From NCBI RefSeq assembly GCF_019355555.1, contig NZ_CP072141.1:800001-864000 (forward strand): a DNA stretch of 64,000 nt. Direction: 5' to 3'. The DNA is from Rhizobium sp. L51/94 (lineage in GTDB: Bacteria > Pseudomonadota > Alphaproteobacteria > Rhizobiales > Rhizobiaceae). The position numbers and the translations under genes are program-made. Shown here one piece after another: positions 53,887 to 62,933 of this stretch (the stretch's first letter is position 1; each line of letters opens with the position of its first letter). The notes under the pieces were generated by a model, which searched no databases, was not told the origin of the DNA, and saw only the letters and a list, made by a program, of their open reading frames with translations.

Positions 53887-55224
53887 ATGGCTAATTTTAC
53901 GCATGTGAGCGCAGAACCGACATCATCCGGACTGGAGCGGGATGCCCGCAAGATACACTCGGACAGACCAGTCGCGGCCGGCAATATCGCCATCGGAGTG
54001 ATCATTGGTCGCACGTCCGAATTCTTCGATTTCTTCATCTACGGCATCGCCTCGGTACTGGTCTTTCCAAAGCTGTTCTTTCCGTTCGCCGATGCGCTGC
54101 AAGGCACGCTTTATTCGTTCCTCATTTTCTCGCTGGCCTTCATTGCCCGGCCAATCGGCTCGGTCATCTTCATGGCGGTCGATCGGACCTACGGGCGCGG
54201 TGTGAAGCTGACGATCGCGCTTTTCCTGCTGGGAGGATCGACTGTATCCATCAGCTTCCTTTCCGGTTATGACGAGATCGGCGTTGCCGCCATCTGGCTC
54301 TTGGCCGCGTTTCGCATCGGCCAGGGCTTGGCGCTGGGAGGAGCCTGGGACGGTCTTGCGTCGCTGCTTGCGCTGAATGCGCCAGCCAATCGCCGTGGCT
54401 GGTATGCGATGATCCCCCAGCTTGGAGCCCCCATCGGCTTCATGATTGCCAGCGCGCTGTTTGCCTATTTCGTCTTCAGCCTGTCGACCGAGGATTTCCT
54501 CTCCTGGGGCTGGCGCTATCCGTTCTTCTGCGCTTTCGCCGTCAATGTCGTTGCTTTGTTTGCCCGGTTGCGGCTGGTGGCGACGCCGGAGTTCGGCTCG
54601 CTGCTGGAGCGGCACGAGCTTGAAGCAACCAAGGTCGTCGACATGCTGAGTGCTCATGGACGCGATGTCGTCATCGGTGCCTTTGCACCGCTCGCAAGTT
54701 TCGCGCTGTTTCACCTGATGACGGTCTTCCCGCTCGGCTGGGTGACGCTTTACAGTGAGCAGGCGCCGGCTTCCTTCCTGATGGTCGAGTTCGTCGGGGC
54801 GATCTTTGCCATTGTCGGCATCGTCTGTTCCGGGCTGATTGCCGATCGCATCGGTCGTCGCGGACAACTGGCCGTCTGCGCAGTGCTGATCGCGATCTTC
54901 AGCTTTATCGCCCCGCACCTGCTCGATGGTGGCCAGACCGGCCGATACACCTTCGTCATCATCGGCTACTCATTGCTCGGCTTGTCCTTCGGCCAGGCGG
55001 CCGGTGCTCTCGCCTCGCGCTTCCGCCAAACCTACCGCTACACGGGCGCTGCAATCACCTCGGACCTCTCCTGGCTGATCGGCGCCGGCTTTGCGCCCTT
55101 CGTGGCGCTCAGCCTGTCCAGCCAGTTCGGCATTGCATTTGCCGGCTACTACCTGCTGTCCGGCGCGCTCTGCACGCTCGCTGCCCTGGCGTTCAGCCGC
55201 CGCCTGGAAACGCTGGATACCTGA
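53887..55224 (+). CDS. MFS transporter, metabolite:H+ symporter type
   Basis: The 445-residue protein has twelve spans, with the MHS family N-terminus GRTSEFFDFFIYGIASVLVFPKLFFP and AFRIGQGLALGGAWDG. Cytoplasmic loops contain DRTYGRG and DRIGRRG, the MFS repeat motif. Relatives carry organic acids such as alpha-ketoglutarate, citrate or shikimate. The substrate cannot be told. A GC-rich hairpin follows the gene. Confidence 0.88.
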   Translation: MANFTHVSAEPTSSGLERDARKIHSDRPVAAGNIAIGVIIGRTSEFFDFFIYGIASVLVFPKLFFPFADALQGTLYSFLIFSLAFIARPIGSVIFMAVDRTYGRGVKLTIALFLLGGSTVSISFLSGYDEIGVAAIWLLAAFRIGQGLALGGAWDGLASLLALNAPANRRGWYAMIPQLGAPIGFMIASALFAYFVFSLSTEDFLSWGWRYPFFCAFAVNVVALFARLRLVATPEFGSLLERHELEATKVVDMLSAHGRDVVIGAFAPLASFALFHLMTVFPLGWVTLYSEQAPASFLMVEFVGAIFAIVGIVCSGLIADRIGRRGQLAVCAVLIAIFSFIAPHLLDGGQTGRYTFVIIGYSLLGLSFGQAAGALASRFRQTYRYTGAAITSDLSWLIGAGFAPFVALSLSSQFGIAFAGYYLLSGALCTLAALAFSRRLETLDT

Positions 55225-55247
55225 TAGGTACTGGCTAATTGCAAAGG

Positions 55248-55278
55248 CCGCGGCGTCGGAGATGCCGCGGTATTTCTT
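55248..55278 (+). terminator. Probable intrinsic terminator after the MFS gene
   Basis: CCGCGGC (55248-55254) and GCCGCGG (55264-55270) form a 7-bp GC stem with a 9-base loop, followed by TATTTCTTT. It lies 23 bases after the MFS stop and 20 bases before the end of the convergent hlyD-like gene, so it may serve both. Confidence 0.65.
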
Positions 55279-55291
55279 TGTCGGTCGCAGC

Positions 55292-56155
55292 TTAGGGTGT
55301 GATCGTCACGCTGGCAGTCCGGCCCGCCACCAGCGCAGTGCCTGCAGGCACGTCCGAGAGGGCGACGCGCACCGGCACGCGCTGGGCGAGGCGAACCCAG
55401 GTGAAGGTCGGCGTGACGTTGGCCAGCAGGCTGCTCGTTTCCGTGCGCTCCCGGTCCTCGATGCCGCCCGCGATGCCGACAACGCGGCCCTTTAGGGCGT
55501 CCTTCGTTCCCATCAGATGCACGACGGCGCCATCGCCGACCTTGATCCGATCCAGCTTGTTTTCCTCGAAATAGCCATCGATGTAATAGGAATCTGCGTC
55601 GATCAGCGCGGTGACGGCACTCCCGGCGGTCACATAGTTGCCAGGCTGGAGCGAGAAGTTGCTGAGAATCCCGTTGACCGGTGCCCGGACGGTCGAGCGG
55701 TCGATATTCAGCTGTGCGGTGTCGCGGCTGACCACCGCTTCCTCCAGTGCCGCCTGATCCTGTGCGACGGTGGCCTGCGTCTGTTGGATCTTCTGGCGCG
55801 TTACCGACCCGTCGCCAAGGCGCTGGTAGAGTTCGAGGTCGCTCTTGGCCATGCCGAGCGCCGCCTGAGCACTGGTGATTTGCGCTTCGGCCTGCCGCAG
55901 GGCAAGCGAGAAGCGCGCCTGGTCGATGCGGAAGATAACATCGCCCTTCTTGATGCTCTGGTTGTCCTTGACGTCGACCTCGGTCACGAAGCCCGAGACA
56001 TCGGCAGCCACCCGCACGACGTCGGCGCGTACCTTGCCATCCCGTGTCCAGGGCGCGTTCATGTAATAATCCCAGAGGTGCCACCCAAGGACGCCAGCCA
56101 GGACGACGACAACGGCGGTGAACAGGAAACGACCTGAAAATGCCAGGAACTTCAT
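55292..56155 (-). CDS. HlyD/AaeA-like membrane fusion protein
   Basis: The 287-residue protein has one N-terminal anchor (FLFTAVVVVLAGVLGWHLW), a lipoyl-like half (TRDGKVRADVVRVAADVSGFV), a coiled-coil hairpin (about residues 80-150) and a beta-barrel. It resembles AaeA/EmrA, linking the FUSC exporter to the outer membrane. It overlaps the DUF1656 gene by 4 bases. Confidence 0.9.
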   Translation of the reverse strand: MKFLAFSGRFLFTAVVVVLAGVLGWHLWDYYMNAPWTRDGKVRADVVRVAADVSGFVTEVDVKDNQSIKKGDVIFRIDQARFSLALRQAEAQITSAQAALGMAKSDLELYQRLGDGSVTRQKIQQTQATVAQDQAALEEAVVSRDTAQLNIDRSTVRAPVNGILSNFSLQPGNYVTAGSAVTALIDADSYYIDGYFEENKLDRIKVGDGAVVHLMGTKDALKGRVVGIAGGIEDRERTETSSLLANVTPTFTWVRLAQRVPVRVALSDVPAGTALVAGRTASVTITP

Positions 56156-56361
56156 AGGGGTATCCGATTGATTGTCAGCACGAGGGCGCCGAGCAGGCAG
56201 AAATAAAGGGCGGTATCGAACAGCGGCCGATGCCAGACGAGGCGATAGAAGCCGGTTGCTGCCAGCGCCTGCCTGAGGATTGCGTTGATAAAGAAGGCGA
56301 TGACGGCCATCGCGCCCAGCGTCGGGATATAGACCCCGTAAATGTCGACCTCCGGTCTCAT
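56152..56361 (-). CDS. DUF1656 small membrane protein (AaeX-like)
   Basis: The 69-residue protein has two hydrophobic spans (LGAMAVIAFFINAILRQAL and LYFCLLGALVLTI) and the DUF1656 start MRPEVDIYGVYIP. In E. coli the AaeX protein is encoded with AaeAB. It lies between the FUSC and HlyD-like genes with 4-base overlaps on both sides. Confidence 0.9.
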   Translation of the reverse strand: MRPEVDIYGVYIPTLGAMAVIAFFINAILRQALAATGFYRLVWHRPLFDTALYFCLLGALVLTINRIPL

Positions 56362-58439
56362 GCCGCTTTCTCCGCGGCGGTCATATCCGGGGCGGCCCGG
56401 TTTTCGTTGGCCGCAAAGATCGGTGCGTCGGGAAAGAGGTTGTAGCGCAGCCCGGTCATCGCACGCCGGGCGCCGGCGGCTTCCGTCGATATCGCGTCTG
56501 CTCCGAGGATGGCGAGCGAGCGATCAAGCGTTGCCAGAAGGTTGCCGGATGGATCGTCCGCTGCATCTCGCTTCGCCCGGTAGTGGTCCGCCACCGAGAC
56601 GAGGACAGCATCCACGGCCGCGCTGTCGGTTGCCGACAGCGACGACTTGAGCCGTTGCAGGTCGACCGTATTCAGGCCGTTGCGCAGATCCTTCAGAACA
56701 TCGTTCGGCGTCAATGCGGCGCTTGCCGGCAAGGAGGCAAGACGTGGCGCTGCAAGGCCGAGGCGATCGACCATGCGATGCAGGAGCCCAGTGACGTCAC
56801 CGTCCTTTTGCCGCCGTGTCGCAGCGGCTATGTCCGCCCAGCCGGCTTGGAGAAGGCGGCGGGCGCTCCACTCCGCCCCAACGCTGCGCACCAGTGCTGT
56901 CGTGCAGCAGGCAATGACGAGGCCTATAATCAAAGCCGTGTTCGAGTTGAGAAATGTCTGCAGGTCGAGGCTCAGTCGTCCCTGCAGCGACAGCATGTTC
57001 GGCAGGTTGACGCCGAAGCCGAGGCCGAGAAGCATTGTCTTCGGCTTCGCCATCAGGACACCGGCAGGAATGAGGAAGAGGCCGAGCGCGGCCGAGAGCG
57101 CCCAGTAGCTGTAGACCATCGGGAATATGCCGAACTCGAGGACGAAGGCTGCCACGACGGCGGCAAGGCTCGCCGTGATGAAGCCCCGGATTGCCGGTGT
57201 CGGATCGTCCATGGCGGCAAACAGGCAGCAGATGACGCCGGCCATCATCGCCGCCGTACTTCCCTGCGGCCAGCCTGTGAGGATCCAGGCGGCGGTCGCA
57301 ATGCAGGTCGAAAGCATCGCCACGAGTGCCGAATAGATCGCCATGCCGTAGTCCTTGTGCATCGGCTGTGTATCGAGCGACGCGCCGAAGCGGTTCCATC
57401 TCAAGGCGTGCCGCGATCCCGAGGCGATGTCCGACTTGAGGTCGATGCAGTCGCTCCAGATCTGGATGAGATCCCGCATGCGCGCGACGACATTCTGGAC
57501 CAGCAGTTGCGCCCAGGGCGGCCGGCCGTCAGTGTCGTTTTCCGCCTCCTCCATCAGCGTTAGAAAAGTCTGCCGCTGGTCGGGCGAGAGTGGCTGGCCG
57601 CTCTCGAGCCAGTCGGACACAGCATCGATCAGCCGGGTCATGGCCGGCGTATATGTGGTCACACGCGACAGGGTAGCGAGCACGTCTGCAAGACCGGAGG
57701 TCACTGGGAGCAGCACGATCATGCGGCGTTGCAGCGCGCGAGCGCAGTCCACCATGTCTCGATGGCTGGAGGTGTCGTAGGAAACATGGGTCGTGAACGC
57801 ATGCAGATCGACGGCATCGGCTGAAAGGCGTCCGACCAGCGCTGTGTTGGCGGGATCGCTGTAGCGGCCACGGAGTGTGCCGAGGGCAAGGGCCGCACCG
57901 TCCTTCAGCCAGGCGTCGATGCGCGTGGCAAGGACCGGGCCGGCGTGGCGGGGCAAAAACACGCGGCTGACAACCGCCGCGCAGACGATAGCCACTGCAA
58001 TCTCGATGACCCGGGCCGCCGCATAGGTGAAGGCAATCTCCGGCGTTGCAACGATCGGAAATGCCGTCAGCGCCGTCGTATAGCCGGCAAGCATGAAGAC
58101 ATAGCTGCGCGGTGTCCGGTCGAGCAGCGCTACGGCGAGACAGAGCCCCATCCACAAGGAGATGGCGAGCGTCAGGACTTCGGGTGAATTGACCAGATTG
58201 GGAAGCAGGATGACGGTCATGGTGCCGCCGATCGCCGTTCCGAGCAAGCGATAGACGGCCTTCGACGTGCTTGCACCCGACAGGGGATGCGAAACGATAT
58301 AGACAGTGCCCACAGCCCAGTAGGGATTCTGAAGGTCGAAACAGAGGGCAATCGCGAGCGCCAGCATCGCCGCGATAAAGGTCTTCAGCGAAAAGACGAC
58401 GTCGCCCAGCTCCGGAAAACGGCTTGCTTTACTGGTCAT
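56358..58439 (-). CDS. FUSC family exporter (AaeB-like)
   Basis: The 693-residue protein has two blocks of about five to six spans separated by cytoplasmic regions. The N-terminal FUSC block contains DLQNPYWAVGTVYIVSHPLSGAS, and a second block contains the GSTAAMMAGVICCLFAAMDDP segment. AaeB-type proteins export aromatic acids such as p-hydroxybenzoate. The gene overlaps the MarR stop by 11 bases, so the repressor and its target are translationally linked. Confidence 0.9.
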   Translation of the reverse strand: MTSKASRFPELGDVVFSLKTFIAAMLALAIALCFDLQNPYWAVGTVYIVSHPLSGASTSKAVYRLLGTAIGGTMTVILLPNLVNSPEVLTLAISLWMGLCLAVALLDRTPRSYVFMLAGYTTALTAFPIVATPEIAFTYAAARVIEIAVAIVCAAVVSRVFLPRHAGPVLATRIDAWLKDGAALALGTLRGRYSDPANTALVGRLSADAVDLHAFTTHVSYDTSSHRDMVDCARALQRRMIVLLPVTSGLADVLATLSRVTTYTPAMTRLIDAVSDWLESGQPLSPDQRQTFLTLMEEAENDTDGRPPWAQLLVQNVVARMRDLIQIWSDCIDLKSDIASGSRHALRWNRFGASLDTQPMHKDYGMAIYSALVAMLSTCIATAAWILTGWPQGSTAAMMAGVICCLFAAMDDPTPAIRGFITASLAAVVAAFVLEFGIFPMVYSYWALSAALGLFLIPAGVLMAKPKTMLLGLGFGVNLPNMLSLQGRLSLDLQTFLNSNTALIIGLVIACCTTALVRSVGAEWSARRLLQAGWADIAAATRRQKDGDVTGLLHRMVDRLGLAAPRLASLPASAALTPNDVLKDLRNGLNTVDLQRLKSSLSATDSAAVDAVLVSVADHYRAKRDAADDPSGNLLATLDRSLAILGADAISTEAAGARRAMTGLRYNLFPDAPIFAANENRAAPDMTAAEKAA

Positions 58440-58896
58440 CGTCGGATGCCCCGGTAAAGGAAGAAGCCTTTGTGGAAATGATCCTGAGGACGTCGAGCGC
58501 CGCCAGCATCTGCTCTGGTGGAATGTCGCCGAGCATCGTCTCACGCAGCTTTGCGGCGCATTTCTCACAGCGTTCGGCGACGATTTTTCCGGCTGGTGTC
58601 AGTTCAACCAGCTTGATGCGACGGTCCGTATCGTCGGGCACGCGGCAGATCAGGCCGTCGCTTTCCAGTCCGTCGAGCACGCGCACCAGCGTCGGGCCTT
58701 CTATTCCAACCCTGTCGGCCAGTACGCCCTGGGGAATGCGGTCGCCCAATCGAAGAAGGGTGATCAGCGGTGCGGCAGTCGCGTCCGACAGATTGTGTTC
58801 CACGAGCATGATGTTGAGAGCCCGCCGCCAGCCGCGCCCGGAGACGAGCAGAAGCGGGGCGAACTCGGCCCATAAACTCTTCAAATTAGTTTTCAT
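58429..58896 (-). CDS. MarR family transcriptional regulator of the efflux operon
   Basis: The 155-residue protein has a winged helix (PQGVLADRVGIEGPTLVRVLDGLESDGLI with the wing DDTDRRIK) and flanking dimerisation helices. It heads the marR-FUSC-DUF1656-hlyD unit, which fits a repressor that senses the exported compound and controls its own operon. ATG 58896 or 58911 are both possible starts, and neither has a strong ribosome site. Confidence 0.88.
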   Translation of the reverse strand: MKTNLKSLWAEFAPLLLVSGRGWRRALNIMLVEHNLSDATAAPLITLLRLGDRIPQGVLADRVGIEGPTLVRVLDGLESDGLICRVPDDTDRRIKLVELTPAGKIVAERCEKCAAKLRETMLGDIPPEQMLAALDVLRIISTKASSFTGASDDDQ

Positions 58897-59046
58897 GCTT
58901 ATCGATAGCATTCAACTGATTTGAGTGCAATCGGATTTTGGGCAGGGAAGAAGGCTGCAAGTCCGGAAGATCTCAAGATCGGGGCCCAAAGCAGCATTCG
59001 GATGCCATTTTCAATATTTTGTGACCCTGCCCGCATCGTCTAAACT

Positions 59047-59061
59047 TGAAATGACTACTCA
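59047..59061. promoter_or_regulatory. RirA-type iron-responsive box (TGA-N9-TCA)
   Basis: TGAAATGACTACTCA fits the TGA-N9-TCA consensus of the rhizobial iron repressor RirA. It lies 55-69 bases before the start of the iron-binding protein gene, in the promoter position. The motif is short, so a chance match is possible, but the position next to an iron importer makes it plausible. Confidence 0.6.
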
Positions 59062-59115
59062 TGTTAAATATAGGGCTGAGGAGAAATCTGTCCGCCCACC
59101 CAAATCGAGGATGCC

Positions 59116-60135
59116 ATGAAGTTTTCCCGTTCATTTTTTGCCGGCCTGACACTTGCCTGCGCTACCGCAGCAGGCCCGTTGGCTGTTTCCCTGGCGCACG
59201 CGCAGGATGATGGCATCGTCGTCTACAATGCCCAGCATGAGACACTGACCCAGGCATGGGCCGAAGGGTTCACCAAAGACACCGGCATCAAGGTCACGGT
59301 CCGCAATGGCAGCGACATGCAGTTCGCCAATCAGATCATCGAGGAAGGCGCAGCATCGCCAGCCGACGTGTTCCTGACCGAAAATTCCCCGGCGATGGTC
59401 CTGGTCGATGCCGCCGGCCTTTTCGCCCCGATCGACGCGGATACGCTGGCCCAGCTTCCTGAGACCTTCAAGGCGGCAGACGGCAAATGGACGGGCGTTG
59501 CCGCCCGGACCACCGTCTTTGCCTATGACAAGACGAAGCTGAAGGAGGCCGATCTGCCGAAATCCATGATGGATCTTGCCGATCCGAAGTGGAAGGGACG
59601 CTGGGGCGCCTCGCCGGGCGGCGCGGATTTCCAGGCAATCGTCAGCGCCTTTCTGGAATTGAAGGGCGAGGCGGAGACCGCCAAATGGCTAAAGGCGCTG
59701 AAAGAGAATGCAACGAGCTACAAGGGTAACAGCGTTGCGATGAAAGCCGTCAATGCCGGCGAGATCGAAGGCGCGCTGATCTATCACTATTACTGGTTCG
59801 GCGATCAGGCGAAGACCGGCGAAAACAGCAAGAATGTCGCCCTGCATTACTTCAAGAACCAGGATCCGGGCGCGTTCGTCAGCATTTCCGGCGGCGCTGT
59901 GCTTGCCTCCAGCCAGCATCAGAAAGAAGCCCAGGCCTTCATCAAGTGGATCACCGGCAAGGGTGGCCAGACGGTGCTGCGCGATGGCAATTCATTCGAG
60001 TATGCGGTTGGCAACGGTGCGCAGTCCAATCCCAAGCTGGTGCCGCTTGCCGAGTTGCAGGCCCCCAAGATCGAGCCGTCCAAGCTGAACAGCAAGAAGG
60101 TGACCGATCTGATGACGGCCGCCGGCCTCATCTGA
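59116..60135 (+). CDS. Ferric-iron ABC transporter substrate-binding protein (FbpA/AfuA type)
   Basis: The 339-residue protein has a signal peptide ending at SLAHA and the FbpA-type fold, with VVYNAQHE near the N-terminus and the paired tyrosines in [10 protein letters not shown] (about residue 219-228) that coordinate ferric iron. The SISGGAVL segment and [11 protein letters not shown] complete the family pattern. It is the periplasmic part of the importer encoded by the next two genes. Confidence 0.92.
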   Translation: MKFSRSFFAGLTLACATAAGPLAVSLAHAQDDGIVVYNAQHETLTQAWAEGFTKDTGIKVTVRNGSDMQFANQIIEEGAASPADVFLTENSPAMVLVDAAGLFAPIDADTLAQLPETFKAADGKWTGVAARTTVFAYDKTKLKEADLPKSMMDLADPKWKGRWGASPGGADFQAIVSAFLELKGEAETAKWLKALKENATSYKGNSVAMKAVNAGEIEGALIYHYYWFGDQAKTGENSKNVALHYFKNQDPGAFVSISGGAVLASSQHQKEAQAFIKWITGKGGQTVLRDGNSFEYAVGNGAQSNPKLVPLAELQAPKIEPSKLNSKKVTDLMTAAGLI

Positions 60136-60253
60136 TACCTCTTGCGCAAGGCTCGCCTGCCCTGCTAGGGCCTTGGCAACAGCGTCACGCATTATCATCG
60201 GCAATCGCCCACTGGCGGTTGCCGTGCTGTATTCAGAAATGAGGGCAGCCGTC

Positions 60254-61852
60254 ATGCTGCAAAAAAACAGCCAAGCCGCACCCGGCTATCCGGCCGATGC
60301 CCTGCGCCTGACAAGGCCGGCGGCATCTCGTGGCCGCGTGCCGAACGTGCCGGTTTTCGTTGTTGCTGCCCTCGTGTCGTTGCTCAGCCTACTGCCGCTT
60401 GGCTTCATAGTCTGGATTACTATCCAGACCGGCTGGCAGCAGGTGATCGCGCTGGTCTTTCGAAATCGCGTCGGCGAGCTGCTGATCAACACTGTGCTGC
60501 TCGAAGTCTGCACGCTGCCGCTCTGCATCATCCTTGCGGTTACGCTCGCCTGGCTTACCGAACGCACCGACATTTTCGGCGCGCGGATATGGTCGTGGCT
60601 CTCGGCGGCACCCCTCGCAGTTCCTGCCTTCGTTCACAGCTACGCCTGGGTCAGCCTGGTTCCGGGCATGCGTGGCCTGTCGAGCGGCGTGCTCGTTTCG
60701 GTTCTCGCCTACTATCCATTTCTCTACCTCCCGGTCGCAGCTGCCTTGCGCCGTCTCGATCCGGCCATCGAAGATGCGGCCGCCTCTCTCGGGCTGGGCC
60801 CCTGGCGTGTCTTTTTCCGCGCCGTACTGCCGCAGCTGCGACTGGCGATTTGCGGGGGTTCGCTATTGATCGGCCTCCATCTCCTGGCCGAATACGGCCT
60901 GTTCATCATGATCCGCTTCGATACGTTCGCGACCGCCATCGTCGACCAGTTTCAGTCTGCCTACAACAGCCCGGCCGCCAATATGCTCGGCGGCGTTCTG
61001 GTGCTGTGCTGCCTGCTGATGCTTGGCCTCGATGCGCTGATCCGCGGCAATGAACGCTACGCCCGTGTCGGCTCCGGTGCCGCCCGTCCGGCAGATTGCC
61101 GCCGTCTCGGCCGCCTCGCACTCCCCTGCATCCTGTTGCCGGTCATCACGGCAGCGCTGGCTCTGGGCGTGCCCTTCGTGACGCTGGCGCGCTGGCTGGT
61201 GATCGGCGGCGCCGATATCTGGCGGATGGATATGCTCGGATTGGCCTTCGCGCAGACAATGGTGCTGGCAATCGCCGGCGGCATCCTGGCAACGGTCGCT
61301 GCAGCGCCGATGGCCTGGCTCTCCGTGCGTGCGCCGGGCAGGCTGCAACGGCTGCTCGAAGCCTGCCACTATTATGTGGGCTCGCTGCCGGGCGTTGTCG
61401 TGGCGCTGGCGCTCGTCTCGATCACCGTGCGAATGATCCTGCCGCTCTATCAGACCTTTGCGACGCTGCTGGTTGCCTACGTGTTGCTGTTTCTGCCGCG
61501 TGCCATGGTCGGCCTCAGGGCCAGCATTGCCCAGGCGCCGGTAGAACTGGAGCGGGCAGCCATGGCCCTTGGCCGCACGCCAGGTCAGGCGGTCCGCCAG
61601 ATCACCATGCGGCTTGCGGCGCCAGGCGCTGCGGCAAGCGTTGCACTTGTCGCGCTCGGCATCACCAACGAGCTGACGGCAACGCTGATGCTCTCGCCAA
61701 ACGGCACCGTGACGCTGGCGACGAAATTCTGGTCGCTGACCAGCGAGATCGACTATGTCTCGGCTGCCCCTTATGCCCTGATGATGGTCGTCCTGTCGTT
61801 GCCGCTCACCCTTCTTCTTCACATGCAATCCAAGCGAACGGCCGGGCAATGA
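60254..61852 (+). CDS. Ferric-iron ABC transporter permease (FbpB type, fused halves)
   Basis: The 532-residue protein has twelve spans in two halves, each with an EAA-like loop: [22 protein letters not shown] (about 177-198) and [19 protein letters not shown] (about 435-453). FbpB-type permeases carry both halves in one chain. ATG 60254 follows GAGGG by 8 bases. It ends with a 4-base overlap with the ATPase gene. Confidence 0.92.
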   Translation: MLQKNSQAAPGYPADALRLTRPAASRGRVPNVPVFVVAALVSLLSLLPLGFIVWITIQTGWQQVIALVFRNRVGELLINTVLLEVCTLPLCIILAVTLAWLTERTDIFGARIWSWLSAAPLAVPAFVHSYAWVSLVPGMRGLSSGVLVSVLAYYPFLYLPVAAALRRLDPAIEDAAASLGLGPWRVFFRAVLPQLRLAICGGSLLIGLHLLAEYGLFIMIRFDTFATAIVDQFQSAYNSPAANMLGGVLVLCCLLMLGLDALIRGNERYARVGSGAARPADCRRLGRLALPCILLPVITAALALGVPFVTLARWLVIGGADIWRMDMLGLAFAQTMVLAIAGGILATVAAAPMAWLSVRAPGRLQRLLEACHYYVGSLPGVVVALALVSITVRMILPLYQTFATLLVAYVLLFLPRAMVGLRASIAQAPVELERAAMALGRTPGQAVRQITMRLAAPGAAASVALVALGITNELTATLMLSPNGTVTLATKFWSLTSEIDYVSAAPYALMMVVLSLPLTLLLHMQSKRTAGQ

Positions 61853-62904
61853 CCTTCCTGACGATCCAAGATATCAGCAAGCGCTACGGCCCTGTCCTGG
61901 CGCTCGACAGCATCGACCTGCAGGTTGAAATCGGCAGCCGCACCGCTATCGTCGGCCCTTCCGGCTCCGGCAAGACGACTTTGCTGCGTATCATCGCGGG
62001 CTTCGAACAGCCGGATCATGGCCGCGTCGTTCTGCAGGGCGAGACACTGGCCGATGGACCTTCTATCGTGCCCGCGCATCGCCGGGGCATCGGCATAGTC
62101 TCCCAGGACGGCGCCCTCTTTCCCCATCTGAGCGTGGCCGAAAACATCGGCTTCGGCATCGAGCGCGGTGTTGCTGACCGCAGCGAGATCATCCGCGACC
62201 TCGTGGATATGGTCGAGCTCGATCATGCCATGCTCGATCGACGTCCGCATCAGCTGTCCGGCGGCCAGCAGCAGCGTGTTGCACTTGCCCGCGCGCTTGC
62301 CCGCAAGCCGAAGCTGATGCTGCTCGACGAGCCCTTTTCGGCACTCGACACCGGGCTGCGTGAAAACATGCGCAAGGCCGTGGCGAGAGTTTTGCAGACG
62401 GCCGGTATCACCGCAATTCTCGTTACCCACGATCAGGCCGAGGCCTTGTCCTTCGCAGATCAGGTCGCCGTGCTACGCGGTGGACAACTGGTCCAGGCCG
62501 GCCCGCCCCAGTCGCTTTACCTCCGTCCTGTCGATCGGGAGACGGCAACGTTTCTTGGCGATGCGCTGCTTTTGCCTGCCGATCTCGGAGAGGGTTTTGC
62601 GGATTGCGTACTGGGCCGGATCGTAACGGACGCGCCAGCGCAAAGTGGCCCATCTGAAATCATGCTGCGCCCCGAGCAGCTTCATCTCTCCCTTGCCGAA
62701 GGCGCGCCGGACGGAACGGGATGCCGGGGAACCGTGGACGACATCGAGTTCGGCGGCGCGCTTTGCACCGTCACCCTGCGTCTCGCCGAACAGAACGGCG
62801 GCTCCACACTGATGGTCAAATGCTCCGGGATAGGCCTTCCCGCCATTGGCAGCGCGGTCGAGGTGACCGTGCGCGGTAGCGCCCATGTCTTTGCCACGCT
62901 TTAG
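61849..62904 (+). CDS. Ferric-iron ABC transporter ATP-binding protein (FbpC type)
   Basis: The 351-residue ATPase has Walker [10 protein letters not shown] (about 36-44), signature [15 protein letters not shown], Walker B LMLLDEPF and an H-loop (VTHDQ), then a C-terminal TOBE-like domain ([11 protein letters not shown] onward), as in FbpC. It completes the importer. The adenine deaminase gene converges 29 bases later. Confidence 0.92.
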   Translation: MTFLTIQDISKRYGPVLALDSIDLQVEIGSRTAIVGPSGSGKTTLLRIIAGFEQPDHGRVVLQGETLADGPSIVPAHRRGIGIVSQDGALFPHLSVAENIGFGIERGVADRSEIIRDLVDMVELDHAMLDRRPHQLSGGQQQRVALARALARKPKLMLLDEPFSALDTGLRENMRKAVARVLQTAGITAILVTHDQAEALSFADQVAVLRGGQLVQAGPPQSLYLRPVDRETATFLGDALLLPADLGEGFADCVLGRIVTDAPAQSGPSEIMLRPEQLHLSLAEGAPDGTGCRGTVDDIEFGGALCTVTLRLAEQNGGSTLMVKCSGIGLPAIGSAVEVTVRGSAHVFATL

Positions 62905-62933
62905 GCATGGCAAAGGTTAGGCCGACAACTCTC

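Noticed and set aside
53593..53904. 103-codon minus-strand frame in the cyoA-MFS gap
   Set aside because: It overlaps the start of the MFS gene, lacks a ribosome site and has no recognisable domain; better treated as promoter DNA.
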